A DNA stretch of 64,000 nt from Anthonomus grandis grandis. Taxonomy: Eukaryota > Arthropoda > Insecta > Coleoptera > Curculionidae. The notes under the pieces are model-generated. The model made no database searches, was not told the origin of the DNA, and saw only the letters and a program-made list of their open reading frames with translations. This document shows positions 27,301 to 39,300 of the stretch, in pieces. The translations under genes were made by a program, and so were the position numbers. The stretch lies in contig NC_065551.1 of assembly GCF_022605725.1 (NCBI RefSeq), forward strand, positions 34,224,001 through 34,288,000, written 5' to 3'. Every line of letters starts with the position of its first letter. Within the stretch, counting starts at the first letter, position 1.

Positions 27301-30300
27301 AATTTTAATTAAAGTACCTGAGAAACTTACAGCTCGACTGCCTGGAGTTGTAAAATAATTTAAATTGTAACGTCATTGATAAATTAATTAATTAATTATT
27401 CCAGGCATTTGAGTCATAATTTTAATTGAAGTGCCTGAAATCTACAACTTGACTGCCTGGACTTGTAAAATAATTTAAACGTTTGTAACGTCATCAATAA
27501 ATTCATTAATAAATTATTCCAGGAATTTCAGTCACAATTTTAATTAAAGTACCCGAAATTTACAGCTCTACTGCCTGGAATTGAAACATAATTTAAATTG
27601 TAACTTCATTAATAAATAAATGAATTAATTATTCCAGGCATTTGAGGCATAATTTTAATTAAAGTGCCTGAAATCTACAACTTGACTGCCTGGACTTGGA
27701 AAATAATTTAAATTGTAACTTCATTAATAAATTAATTAATTAATTATTCCAGGCATTTAAGTCATAATTTTAATTAAAATGCCTAAAACTTACAGCTCTA
27801 CTGCCTGGAATTGTAAAATAATTTAAATTGTAACTTCATTAATTAATTATTCCAGGCATTTGAGTCATAATTTTAATTAAAGGGCCTAAGACTTAAAGCT
27901 CTACTGCCTGGAATTGTAAAATAATTTAAACGTTTGTAACGTCATTAATAAATTCATTAATTAATTATTCCAGGAATTTGAGTCATAATTTTAATTAAAG
28001 TGCCCGAAATTTACAGCTCGACTGCCTGGACTTGTAAAATAATTTAAATTAAAACGCCATTAATAAATTCGTTAATTAGTTATTCCAGGCATTTGAGTCA
28101 TAATTTTAATTAAAATGTCCGAAATCTAAAGATTGAGTGCCTGGAATTGTAAAATAATTTACACGTTTGTAACGTCATTAATTAATTTCAATTTGTTATG
28201 ATCTCAAACTAAAGAAGAAACATTGGTGCAGCGAATGCTAAAAACCATCAACGATAAATGACGGTTAAACGTCAATACTGACAGACGATTTCCATCGATC
28301 TGTACCGCAAGAAACGCAAAAACTTTAAACCGTAATTTCCCGTAGCGTAAAAACTATTTTAATAATGGGCATTTCGTAATGTCTATCTAGTCGATTAATC
28401 AAATCCAATAGACTAATAATAGCCTATTATGGATTGTTATATTTCAAAAACAGTTATGAGATAGTAATCGAAATATTTGGCTGTATATACCGACTGGTTT
28501 TTTTCCTTCTTGGTTCTCATGATTAAAGAGAAAGTTTTTTTGAATACGCCGTTGTGCTCGTTGGGTAATAATTGAGATTCCATAAGGAACTTAACAAAAC
28601 TATTGACTTTTTAAAGAATCCTTCCTGGGAGAGTGATTGTAGGCAGCACATTGAACCTCTACGCTATCCTTACTGCCTAATTTTTTTTATATCCAAAGAA
28701 TCAACACTCAGGGTGACCTTAAGTTCGGGAGAGAAAAAATGTGTCATGCCCAAGAATCACCACCACTGATTTAAACCAAATTATTCAGAAAACACTGATT
28801 GCAAATTATCTTCTAATCAATTGGCCGCGATTCAACGTGCTGCCCGTAGTAAATCTTAAAAAAAGCAATTAACATTTTAAATATCAACAATCATTAGAAA
28901 TTACGTGTGGTGTACGTGTACGGTATCGATTGCTGCTGGCATGTTCGACAATAGAAATAGAAAGTCCAAAGCACAAATTGCAATTTATTTATGCCGCTTT
29001 TTGTTATATTAAGTATTTAATGGCGAAATAGTCCCGTAATCATAATATTGCTCCGTTATAACAATCTAAATTACTGGGGGGAAAATATTTCAGTTGATAA
29101 TAATGCATGTAACTCTGAAAGTTTTGGAGTTATAAGGAACTTTCGTATATGAAATTGTTGGGCAAGAAATACTCTTTCTTTTCCCAAAGCACTTTTAAGA
29201 GCTTTGGGAAGAGCGGGAAAAATGAGAATTTGCTAAAAAAATTGCCCTAACCACAAAACTGCTTTAATTACTGCAATATTTAACATAGAACCACTTTTTT
29301 CCCCTTAAATCCGCCCTTAGGAATTCCTATGTCTTAAGTAAAAAAATTATTTAAATATCTTAAGTAGTTTCGAAGTTATGCTGAAAAATGGCTGGTAATG
29401 CATAAACATCTGGGTGACGCGATGCAAGTTCCAAAACCATCAAATTTGGTGACATTTGAACAGTGGTGTAAAAAATTGCGTGTAACTTTGGAAGTTTTAA
29501 AGGTACAACAAACGTTCGTATATGGAATTATTGGCAAGAAATGGCCTCTCTTTGCCCAAATCTATTTTAGGAGTATTTCGATTACATATTTCCTAAAAAT
29601 ATCTGCAGGAATAGTGAAAATGTTCTAAAAAAACTGGTGGCGAAAAATATCCCAACTACTAAAATTTTTAACCCAGAATCACATTTTTACCCTTATATTC
29701 ATCTTGAGAGACTCTCTTATATTAAGGTAAAAGAATTATGAAGATGATTATGCGACACAAAAAATCTCTTGTCTCGCTCCTATTAGATCATTTATGTAAT
29801 GAGTTGTTGATTTGTTGTTTTTTTTAGGCTTAAGATGTTAATAGAATTTATATATACATGGTCCTTCGAGCCGGACTGAACCGTTCTTATGTAAATTCGT
29901 GGCAATTAATTTTGCATTTTGCAGGTATAAAATGTTCAATTTTTGTTAATCATTTTATTTGTTTCTACCAAGTAATCGTTAAATTAAGATTACTTTCCAA
30001 GACTTTGGCGGTTAATTTCTACTGATTTTCGAGGAAGTTTTAAGATAATTTCCAGGCATTTTTCACGAATTTTGAGGTTAACTTCCACATATTTAGAATT
30101 GATTTTTCAAGATAGAGTTTTGAAACTTGGAGAGTTGGTTTTTGAGTTGTATTTCCACATTATTTCGAATTTTATTTGCAGCCGTTGAATTTGATGGTTA
30201 TCGTATTTGCAGAAATTTTTAGTATAACTTCGACGCATTCGAAATTTCCAGCGATTTAAACTTGTCTTTTCGGAACATTTTGAAAGTAGTAATATACGAG

Positions 30301-33300
30301 GGCTGTTCAATAAAGACTCAGACTATGAACATTTGATTACAAAGAATTACATCAACGCTTCTGTCTCGTTCCAAGTAGTCACCATTCAAGGCGATACATT
30401 TATTTCAGCGCCGCTGCCACTCTAAAAACGCCTCCTCGAAGCTCTTCTTAGTCATGCGCTTAAAAATCGCCTCTAAGGCTAGCCGCATATTGAACGTAGG
30501 GCAGCAGAGCACAGCACAGCAGAGGAAAACTATTCCTCTGCTCTGCCTCTGCGACGAGCAGATATTGAACGTAGGACCTTTGCATGTCGTAGATATTTGT
30601 CTTTTTTTGTTATGTATATATTTACCTATATTGTCATATAAAGAGCATAATTAAATTGACGGTACCTATTAGTTATTAGAATTAAATTTGTCTACAGAAG
30701 ACGAACTTTGTTTAGATTCAGAATCGGATTCGAAAATCGACAATATTCTGTAGTGTTTCTATTTAAAACGGCGAAAAAAGTGTTTAGGTGAAAGTACTCA
30801 TTAAAAAAAAAAGAAGAACGCATGGAGAATTTAATTTCTTAAGTGATTTAAGTGACGTTCAAATTAAACAATATTTTCGTGTAACCAGGCTTCAGTTTCA
30901 AGAAATCCATGACGTAGTTAAAGAAAATATTCAAGGGATTTGCTGCAATGCACTACAACCTATTGACACTGAAATGAAACTGGCAGTTCGTTTAAGGTAA
31001 GTATTTTAATTGGCAAGTACTACTAAGAAAAATCAAAAGTGCGAAAAAAATTGGACACAGTTTGCTGTTTAGATGGCGATTTTCCCGCACGAGTTCAATT
31101 AGGAGTTCCATTTTTTTATACAACAAAAGTTGTCACTCTGCAGAGAAAACTGTTCACACTCCACAACCGACAGAGTACTCTGTTACTAGGTACTATGTCG
31201 CGCAGGCCTCGCCTCTGCTACATCCAATATGCGACGTTTAATTTAATTGCGTGTGTTACAAACTCCTCTGCTGCCCTAGGCTGTGCTGTGCTCTGCTGCC
31301 CTACGTTTAATATGCGGCTAGCCTAAAGCTTTAACAGCAGCATCTCCGGAGGGAAAACGTCTTCCTTTCAGGTCCTTTTTTGCAGTGGGATAAAGAGAAA
31401 AGTCGTTCGGTGCTAAATCAGGGCTATACGGAGGGTGCGGCATCACTGGAATGTTTTTCTTGACAAGAAATTCGGTCACGGTGTGTGCGACGTGAGGCCG
31501 GGCACGCATTAACATGATGAAGTTTCCATCTGCCAACAAGGGATATGTACCGTTATCAACTGTCAATACTGAATTTACTGGACGTCGTTCCGATATTTAT
31601 TTCAGTTTACTGATTCAGTACTGAATGAAGTCATTAATCTTTACTGGATTGACTGGGGATAAAAGCTACTGTAGGTACAGTAAAATAGTGGGGCAATGTC
31701 AAAACTGTCAGAAGTGTTGTTGATGTTGATTTCTTCTTGTTTACGTTGTGGGAATTATTTTCCAAGTTCAAAACATAAATTGTTCAAAATAAAAGCTATG
31801 GCTATGAACCCCAATAATGTAGCAGCCATGATAGTGGCAAACATCGTTTCCGTTTTATTATTAACTGATGATGAGGAAGATGAACTGGACCAAGAAGACT
31901 TTTATATTGCCCAATGACAGGCTGAAGGACAGGCCCGTATTCGCGTTCCAAATTATTTGGAAAACGTGATAAACCTATATTCCGAAGAGGAATTTAGGAT
32001 GCATTTCAGGTACCTAGGTACAAATTCAAAAGATATATAGTATATTACATTACTAGTGAAGAAAGTGTTATTTTTCACTCAAGTGGTGATGTTTTTGAAA
32101 TTCACACGAGTGTATGAAATTTACTTTTTTCATGAGTAATGTAGGTATACACAATTTTTCCTAAGACCACAAATTTGCGCTCTTAAGCCCTTTAAATTTT
32201 TTAGAAAACTCTTAATTGTGTACATTCTGCACTGCAGCAAGTAAAGTAAAAGGCACAAAAGTACACGTGTATTTTACTTTCTCACAGGAAATATGTTTGT
32301 TCGAAAGTTTTATAAGTTATGTTGTGGTTGTGAAAACAGTGCTGAAAACTGTTCCTTTTTTGGAGCAAAACAGCACGCTGTGTAAAATCGGAACGACAAA
32401 TTACAGTAAAATCAGCACAGTACAATCCTGTACTGACAGTTGAAAACGGTACATACCCAAGGTCGGGTCGCTTTTTGGGGATGTGATCCTTAATGAGCTG
32501 CTTCAATACGGATATGTAATACGTCGCATCAATACCCTTCTTGGGTGGCAACTCGACTGATGAGTGTAGACCAGGGGCCGTATTTTCGAAACCATGCGAG
32601 AATCCTCGAATGCGAACAAAGTCAAGCGGCAAAATTCGCACACGAATTAAAAAGTGCATTTTTGAACAGCATTCGAAATTTCATTCGCATGCGAACATGA
32701 AATGTAGTGGCAACGTAGCAAAGTCGAGTGCTATTGGAGGCCGTGTCAACCGGGATGAAGACGATAAGAATTTTTTAACCTAACCTAAAATTTAAGTTTA
32801 AAAACATCAGGGAATTTTCAGGTTTTTTCATGGCGTTTCTTGGGTTTTTGCGAATTGACTTTTTTTTAAATGAATTCAAAAAATAAAAAAATATTGCGGT
32901 TTTGTGTCGAGTGAGCGAAAGAAAGAACTAATTTCATTTATGGAAGAGCACCCGGAATTAAAATCGGGCAATTTCACCCAAAATTTTTCGGCTAAAACTG
33001 CACAAGCCTTATATAAAACTAGTGGATAGATTACACAGTCTCAGGAGCACATAAAGATCACATCATTGTAATATGCTTAATCATTCTATCGTAATAGGCT
33101 TGCTTAATTTATATAATTTATTAAATTAAGCATCTGCATACATTTCAAATGGGTCAAGAAATGAAGAGTACATCCTATTCCTTCTATCTGCCAGAGTTTT
33201 AGTATCTTCCAGTGCATCGACGACGTTTCTTTGCACAAGATTGTTTAATCTTGCCATTTGATTATTGCTATTTTTTTTTTTCAATAAACAATAAAAAAAC

Positions 33301-36300
33301 ACTACGAAAATACTTAACCAACCAACAAATTAACAAAAAAACAAAGCTAGTTTAAAATCAAAACAAGACAAGTGGCAGAGTCGCACACGAACTTGAAATT
33401 CGAATGGTATATACCCATTCGATACACCGCATGCGAAAAAGTTCGCATACGAAGCGGTCGAAAATACGAATATCGATTTTTCGTGCGAAATCCTCTAATT
33501 TCGTATGCGAATCAAAGTCGAATGGTTTCAAAAATACGGCCCCAGGCCGCGGTAGTCGAAAAACGTAATCACCATATACTCTTTTTGGCGGACTTGACTT
33601 TACTGATGCGGACTGCCTTCCAGTTCACAGCTCTCTCTACCTTTTCGGAAGGCAGCGTGCCACTGTAAACACGTGGATTTTTTCATGCAAGCTTCACCCT
33701 ACACATTCTTTAACTCACGATATGTTTCGAGTGGTTTTTTTGTTCGATTTCAACAAAAATTTAATCGCGTAACGTTGTCCAGACATTGTAAATATTAGAG
33801 GCGACTTTCATACACGTTTTCTTCGCAATGTCACTACTTGAGCACTAACGATCAGATCGCTACCAAATTTGTACTGTAAATAGGTACTGTATATTGTTTC
33901 ATGCCATGACACAGCTGCTCGTGGCGAGAGTCTGAGTCTTTATTGAACAGCCCTCGTATTATGGAGTACACTTTCGTCGGTGGGATGGAAAATCCCTCGA
34001 AAAATGGAAATTTTTAGCAAAACCACGGTGTTCTATGAATTGTCGTTAGAAAAGAAAATTCCAGTTTATTTTTTCCAAGCAGTTAAAGATATTTTTGTAA
34101 TTTTTTTCAAAACTATTATTCAATTTTCTGGACATTTTATAGTAAATCCGTCATTTGTCCAGGCAATCAAAATTAGGATTTTAAAAAAACTATACTTCGA
34201 CTACCTAGAAAGAATAGCCAAAAGGTTTCTTTTAGGCAAATTCTGCCGAGTCCCAGCCAGGTGACCTAAACGTCAAATTTTGACTAATAGATGATTCGTA
34301 GGACCAAAACCGTGCAGAAACATTTTTATTAAAATAGAATTTATTTGCTAAACTAAGACAAAAACAAACGTCTGCAGCATACCGCCGAGATTCCATCTAT
34401 GCTGAAGATATTTCAAGGCGTCGGCACCGCGACGCCTTGGCATTGGGCAAACCCGACGCCGCCGTCACGCGACGTCGCAGCCCCAACTGTATTGATTTCC
34501 TTCTCGTAGGTGGGATGAATATCAACTAAAATATGCTGCTTTCGCTATGACGTTTGTCGACTTTTTAGGGTCGGAAAATTACAATTTTCTAGGGGTTGGA
34601 CCGGAAGAAGTGCACTAAACTAATAAATACAATATGGGAGGAGTTCTATTACCTATAGTCATTGTTCCTAAGAACGTATGGAAAATTACATCTCGCCGTG
34701 AAACTATTATGAATTATTAAACAGGCTTGTGGAGCCGATATATTAACAATGCCAAGGAAAAGAGTGGCAACGGTAATATCTCATGCTATATCTCTTGCTG
34801 TGATGGTCGATTCGATGATGGAAAAACAGAGACGGATTATCATAAAGTTGCGCGATTTGGAGCTTAATAAAATGACGTTTAAAAAATTTTTAAATTCCGG
34901 ATATGGGAAGTACTAGAAGGAGTAATCGGACATGCAAGTGTGATAGCTCATTTTAAAGGCAATTAAAAATACTTTTGAAAAATGAGAAAATTCAATATGG
35001 CGCCCATAAGAAAAAATAAAGTTGATGATGGTCGAAAAAAAACGAAACGTCGGATTAATTTTTTTTTTGCGTCATGTCATAAAGCATAAAAAGTGGCAAT
35101 GAAAAACTGTTTTTAGTTTTCCGATGTCTCTTTAAATAAAGTCGGTAGAAGGTAAAAACGATTTTTACAAATTTCGGTTTTTTGCGGATAACTCCGGAAA
35201 TATTTGGAATTTTGTAAGCGTCATTTTATTAAGCTCCAAATTGCGCAACTTTGCCTTCATTGAACCGACCCTGTAACTCTTACGGTGTCCGAGATCCCAA
35301 TAGTCACCCTCGAATTTGGGACACCCTGTACACTCTCCCAAATTTTAATTTAAAAAAATCGTCTAAATAATAAAAATGACTGCTAAAATACGGTTCTGAT
35401 TCTGGCCATTTCAATATAGTACGGGTCAAGAGTCTACCGGTAATATTGAATTCGCGTTTGCAAACACACGAAAAGAGAAAGGTGTTGTCGAAGAGTCCAT
35501 CTATGTATATAAAAGAAGGTTAGGCCTGAGAAAAAAATTGTAAATAAAAACGTCTTGGATAACACGACGTTATGAAGAGAGAAGGGTATAAAAAAGGAAT
35601 TTACGTGCAATTTGGTATTGAACGCTTGTACACCCATCAGACGCCTCGTATAATATAACCGAGAAGAAGGTATGCGGGAATTTAATCGGTTTTTTACCAT
35701 CTGATTTCATGCGGCACCATATAATCGAAAATGGTACTGACTGTGCACGCTCGGATGGTTCCGAACAGGCAGTAACCCGGAGTAATAAAGAGGTGAAACG
35801 GCCAGAGAGATACGACTAGAGTGAGAGGTTCAACGTTTTTTTATTGTTGAATATTGCCTATTATGTTGTATTAATCTTGTGGAAAATAACTTTCAAAAAC
35901 GAATTAAAAGCTTTTTATCTTAATTAATAATGGAGGTTTTTCATTCAATGGTCAAAAAAAAAAGTCTTGTCACCAGCGAGATTTGAACATGGAACCCCTA
36001 CATTCAAGTGTAAGTCGCACTACCGCTAGGCCAACCCAAGCTCCACCTAATCCCAAATTTTAAACCTGGTATATGTTTCCATGGAAATTGACTTTGTTTT
36101 TAATATAAAATTGAAAAAAATATTTCGGAAACCAAGAAAACAAGGTGCTAAAAATAAAAAAAAACATATCCTTAATTGAGACTCGAACGTACAACCACCA
36201 CGTTCACGGGCACATCGCTATACCGCTGCGCCAATCCGAGCTCTCTGGAATTCCAAATTTTAAGTATAAAATGTGTTTCCATGGAAATTAACTCAGTCCT

Positions 36301-39300
36301 GAATATAAAATTGAAAAACCAAGAAAACAGACTAAGATAAAAATACAAATAACATAATAGTTCTTTTAATTATACACCTTTAATTTATTTGTTATAAAAA
36401 AAAATAAAAAAAAGTCTTATCCCCGTTGGGAATCGAACCCGGAACCCCCACACTCGCGATGACATCGCATAATCGCTACGCCAATCCGCCCACTAAACAA
36501 ATGGAAATCTAAACGTATGCCATGTTTCTATGGAAATAAACCCTCCCGATTCACACTTATCCCTTAATTCAGATATCGTCTTTATTAGTAATAATTGGAT
36601 TAAAGACGTCAATTATGTGATGGGGAGTATCCGATCCGGTTCGTCAATTAAACCAATTTCACGGCCGTTGAGATAAAAAAAAAGCAAATTAATTTTGGGT
36701 CTATGTAACTGTGTCTGGGTACGGTGAACTTCACGGTTTTAGCAAATATATACACTAATTCGAGCTTATAAAGCTTGAGGGCTAATAGGTATCATCCTTT
36801 ATAGGCATTAAAGCTAATCATAATATGGGGTATCAAGTTTACTACTATACTAATCACCTGCCTTATAATGAAATTTCACGTAATTTACACCGAAAAGCCG
36901 TAGTAGGTATTTAAGAGGGCGAGGGAAATTAATTTTGTTTTCTTATAGGAACTAATAATAATAATTAAAGAATATTCAATTTGTCGTAAAAATAATGCAA
37001 TTTCAAGGTTATGTCTACTATATCGCACACATCATATTCCAATAATGTGACAATTTTGACATATGACATTATGTATTCCGTGTAACACACGGACTTCTAG
37101 ATGGCCGCCATTTTGCGCGATTGTGTCTTTTCGATGTTGGTCACTCTGACAAATTTCAGTGTTGCCAACAATGTAAGTTTTTTTGAGGTTATGTTTACAA
37201 AAACATAATAGAAAGTTACATTTACTTAAGAATTTAAGATTATGTGACTTCCTATTAGGATTATTATCCTATTAGAAAATTAATAATTTAAGAGAAAAAT
37301 ATTTTAAACAACTCAACTGGAATGGACAGGAAAGGGGTATAGAAAAAAAAGGTATAGATGTTTCATAGTTTCTATTTACTGAAAACTAGTTTCGCGACCT
37401 ACTATACTCCTTATGGACAATATCCTCCTGCAAAGTTATATTTTAAGTATATAAATTTAAAGCATTTTAAAATTAAGGTACCTTCGTTGATTTTTAAACT
37501 ACGATTTTTTATATATTATGATTTCATTATTATTTACGACTGAAGAAAGTTCACGACTTTTTATATAATTTTATGACAGATCACATGTCAAACGTCAACT
37601 TCATTACCTTTATTTAACATATTTTTGTTGGCAACCCTGGAAATATTCAGAGTGACCAACATCAAAAAGACACAACCACTATAAAAATGGCGGCCACCAG
37701 TCAGTGGTCATGCGGTGCCCATTTGCATTAGCAGTCCAGGTATATTTATAATTTCGTGGTGTCACATCACTGGTGAAAAAAAAAACTAACTTCCTCATAA
37801 TTTTTAGAAAACTTTGAATATAAATTATGAGGCAAAGGCAGGTCAGACTGCCATGGAAACTTCCCCCCTTGTTTAAGTCACGCGAACCCGCATACAATGT
37901 CATCTTGTAAAATATTCATTGCTAAAAAAATTCCAATATTGTTTGATTAATATATCATAGAGGCTAGTTGGCTTTAAAACGTGAAGAAGTCAATTACGTC
38001 ATTTTTTATTATCATCTCATCGCGTTTGATTCAATTTGCATATAATTAAAACTGTAAATAATTTGACGTTAGGGACAACCAGTTTAAAAAGTTTCAGTTG
38101 GTACGAGATTTGAACTAGCAACCTGTCCTCTTTGGAGCAACATGTTAGAAAGAGACAAATTAGAAGTAACATCTTCTGAATTTATTGTGACAACATTATT
38201 TGCTAAACGGAAATCGCATCTTCGGACCGCACGTAACAGGCCGGTTGCCTCATCGATTCAATTATCTCAAAAGCATCTTTCATCTCCTTTTTAAGAATTT
38301 CAAGTTTTTTCTGTCTTTTTTGGTCACTACCACTTTCACTTGTTGCCTTGTATCAGCTGTCAACCAACCATATTAATTATTTAGTTTTTTTCATGAAAGA
38401 TCCATAAATTAAATTAAAAAAAAAACAACCAGGAAAGGAAATGGATTTGTATGGGTATTGTCTAAGAATTCTACATTATTACCCATTGTGGCTATATAAA
38501 GGATGGAAGTTTATAACCGTAATGGATTCGCTGGGGTGTTGACCCGCGAGAAAAGACAAAATCAAATAAACAGAGCATAACACTAAGGTTTTCCCTAAAA
38601 AAAAGGGGCTACGAATCTTCTTCATCTTACACACTGCTATTGCCATGAGTCTGTCTTTCTCTTGAAAAATATTAAACACTATAATTATAACACTTAAAGG
38701 TTGGCAGCACCGTCCCTTGTCACTGTCAAACTTGTCAAAATTGTTATGTTAACATTTGTGTTCATGGCGCTTTTATCATTTATTACAGTTTTCAATAAAA
38801 AAAAGTGTTTCTCTGATAAGGCTTATACACCAGTTAGTTAATCAGGTGGCCTCTCCCTTCAGTGTGCCCCCCCACATCTTTCTAGGCCATAGAACGATAG
38901 TAATGCCTGCGTAAATATTATTTTTCATGTTAATTTTAGTCCCAAGTAAGTTATTGGCTTAGATTGACCTTTTAAGAAAACGTGAATGCCCGAGATCTTT
39001 ATTCAAAATAGACACCTTACCTTATCTTTTTTATTTTTCACTATAGGCGATATTTTATATCTAGGTTGGTATAAAAGGTGCGGTTTTATTTATATTCTAA
39101 TCTTCTCACTTGAAAGTCCTGGGAGTGGCATCCTTGTAATTATTATATAAGAACAACAAAAAAAAAGACACTTGGAATAAAAACTATAATAACTGTTTCA
39201 CCCCAGTTTCCCACAGCTCAAGGCATATTTATGTTACTTTAAGTAGGATAGTTATTACCCAATTAAAAAAAAACCAAAACCTGCTCGGTACACACGCCTT

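Larger units (their letters stand above)
30297..33956 (-). mobile_element. Mariner element carrying three nested DNA transposons
   Basis: Outer ends are CGAGGGCTGTTCAATAAAGA and its inverse TCTTTATTGAACAGCCCTCG, each flanked by TA (30295-30296 and 33957-33958). Minus-strand mariner blocks are VIVFFDYRG-like near 33550, KKGIDATYYISVLKQLI near 32500, and HVAHTVTEFLVKKN with PPYSPDLAPNDFSLYP near 31400 (the D34D region). The block that should read HDNARP is altered so that its Asp is lost. Without the three insertions the element is only about 0.92 kb, shorter than the usual 1.3 kb, so parts of the transposase are also deleted. Confidence 0.85.

Noticed and set aside
26090..28185. CRISPR-like array
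   Set aside because: Repeats are contiguous 114-bp monomers without unique spacers and lie in a eukaryotic intron; it is a minisatellite.
36415..36495. Genuine tRNA gene (perfect B box on the minus strand)
   Set aside because: The sequence does not fold into a full cloverleaf with a clear anticodon arm, and two decayed siblings lie beside it; SINE-type repeat is the better explanation.
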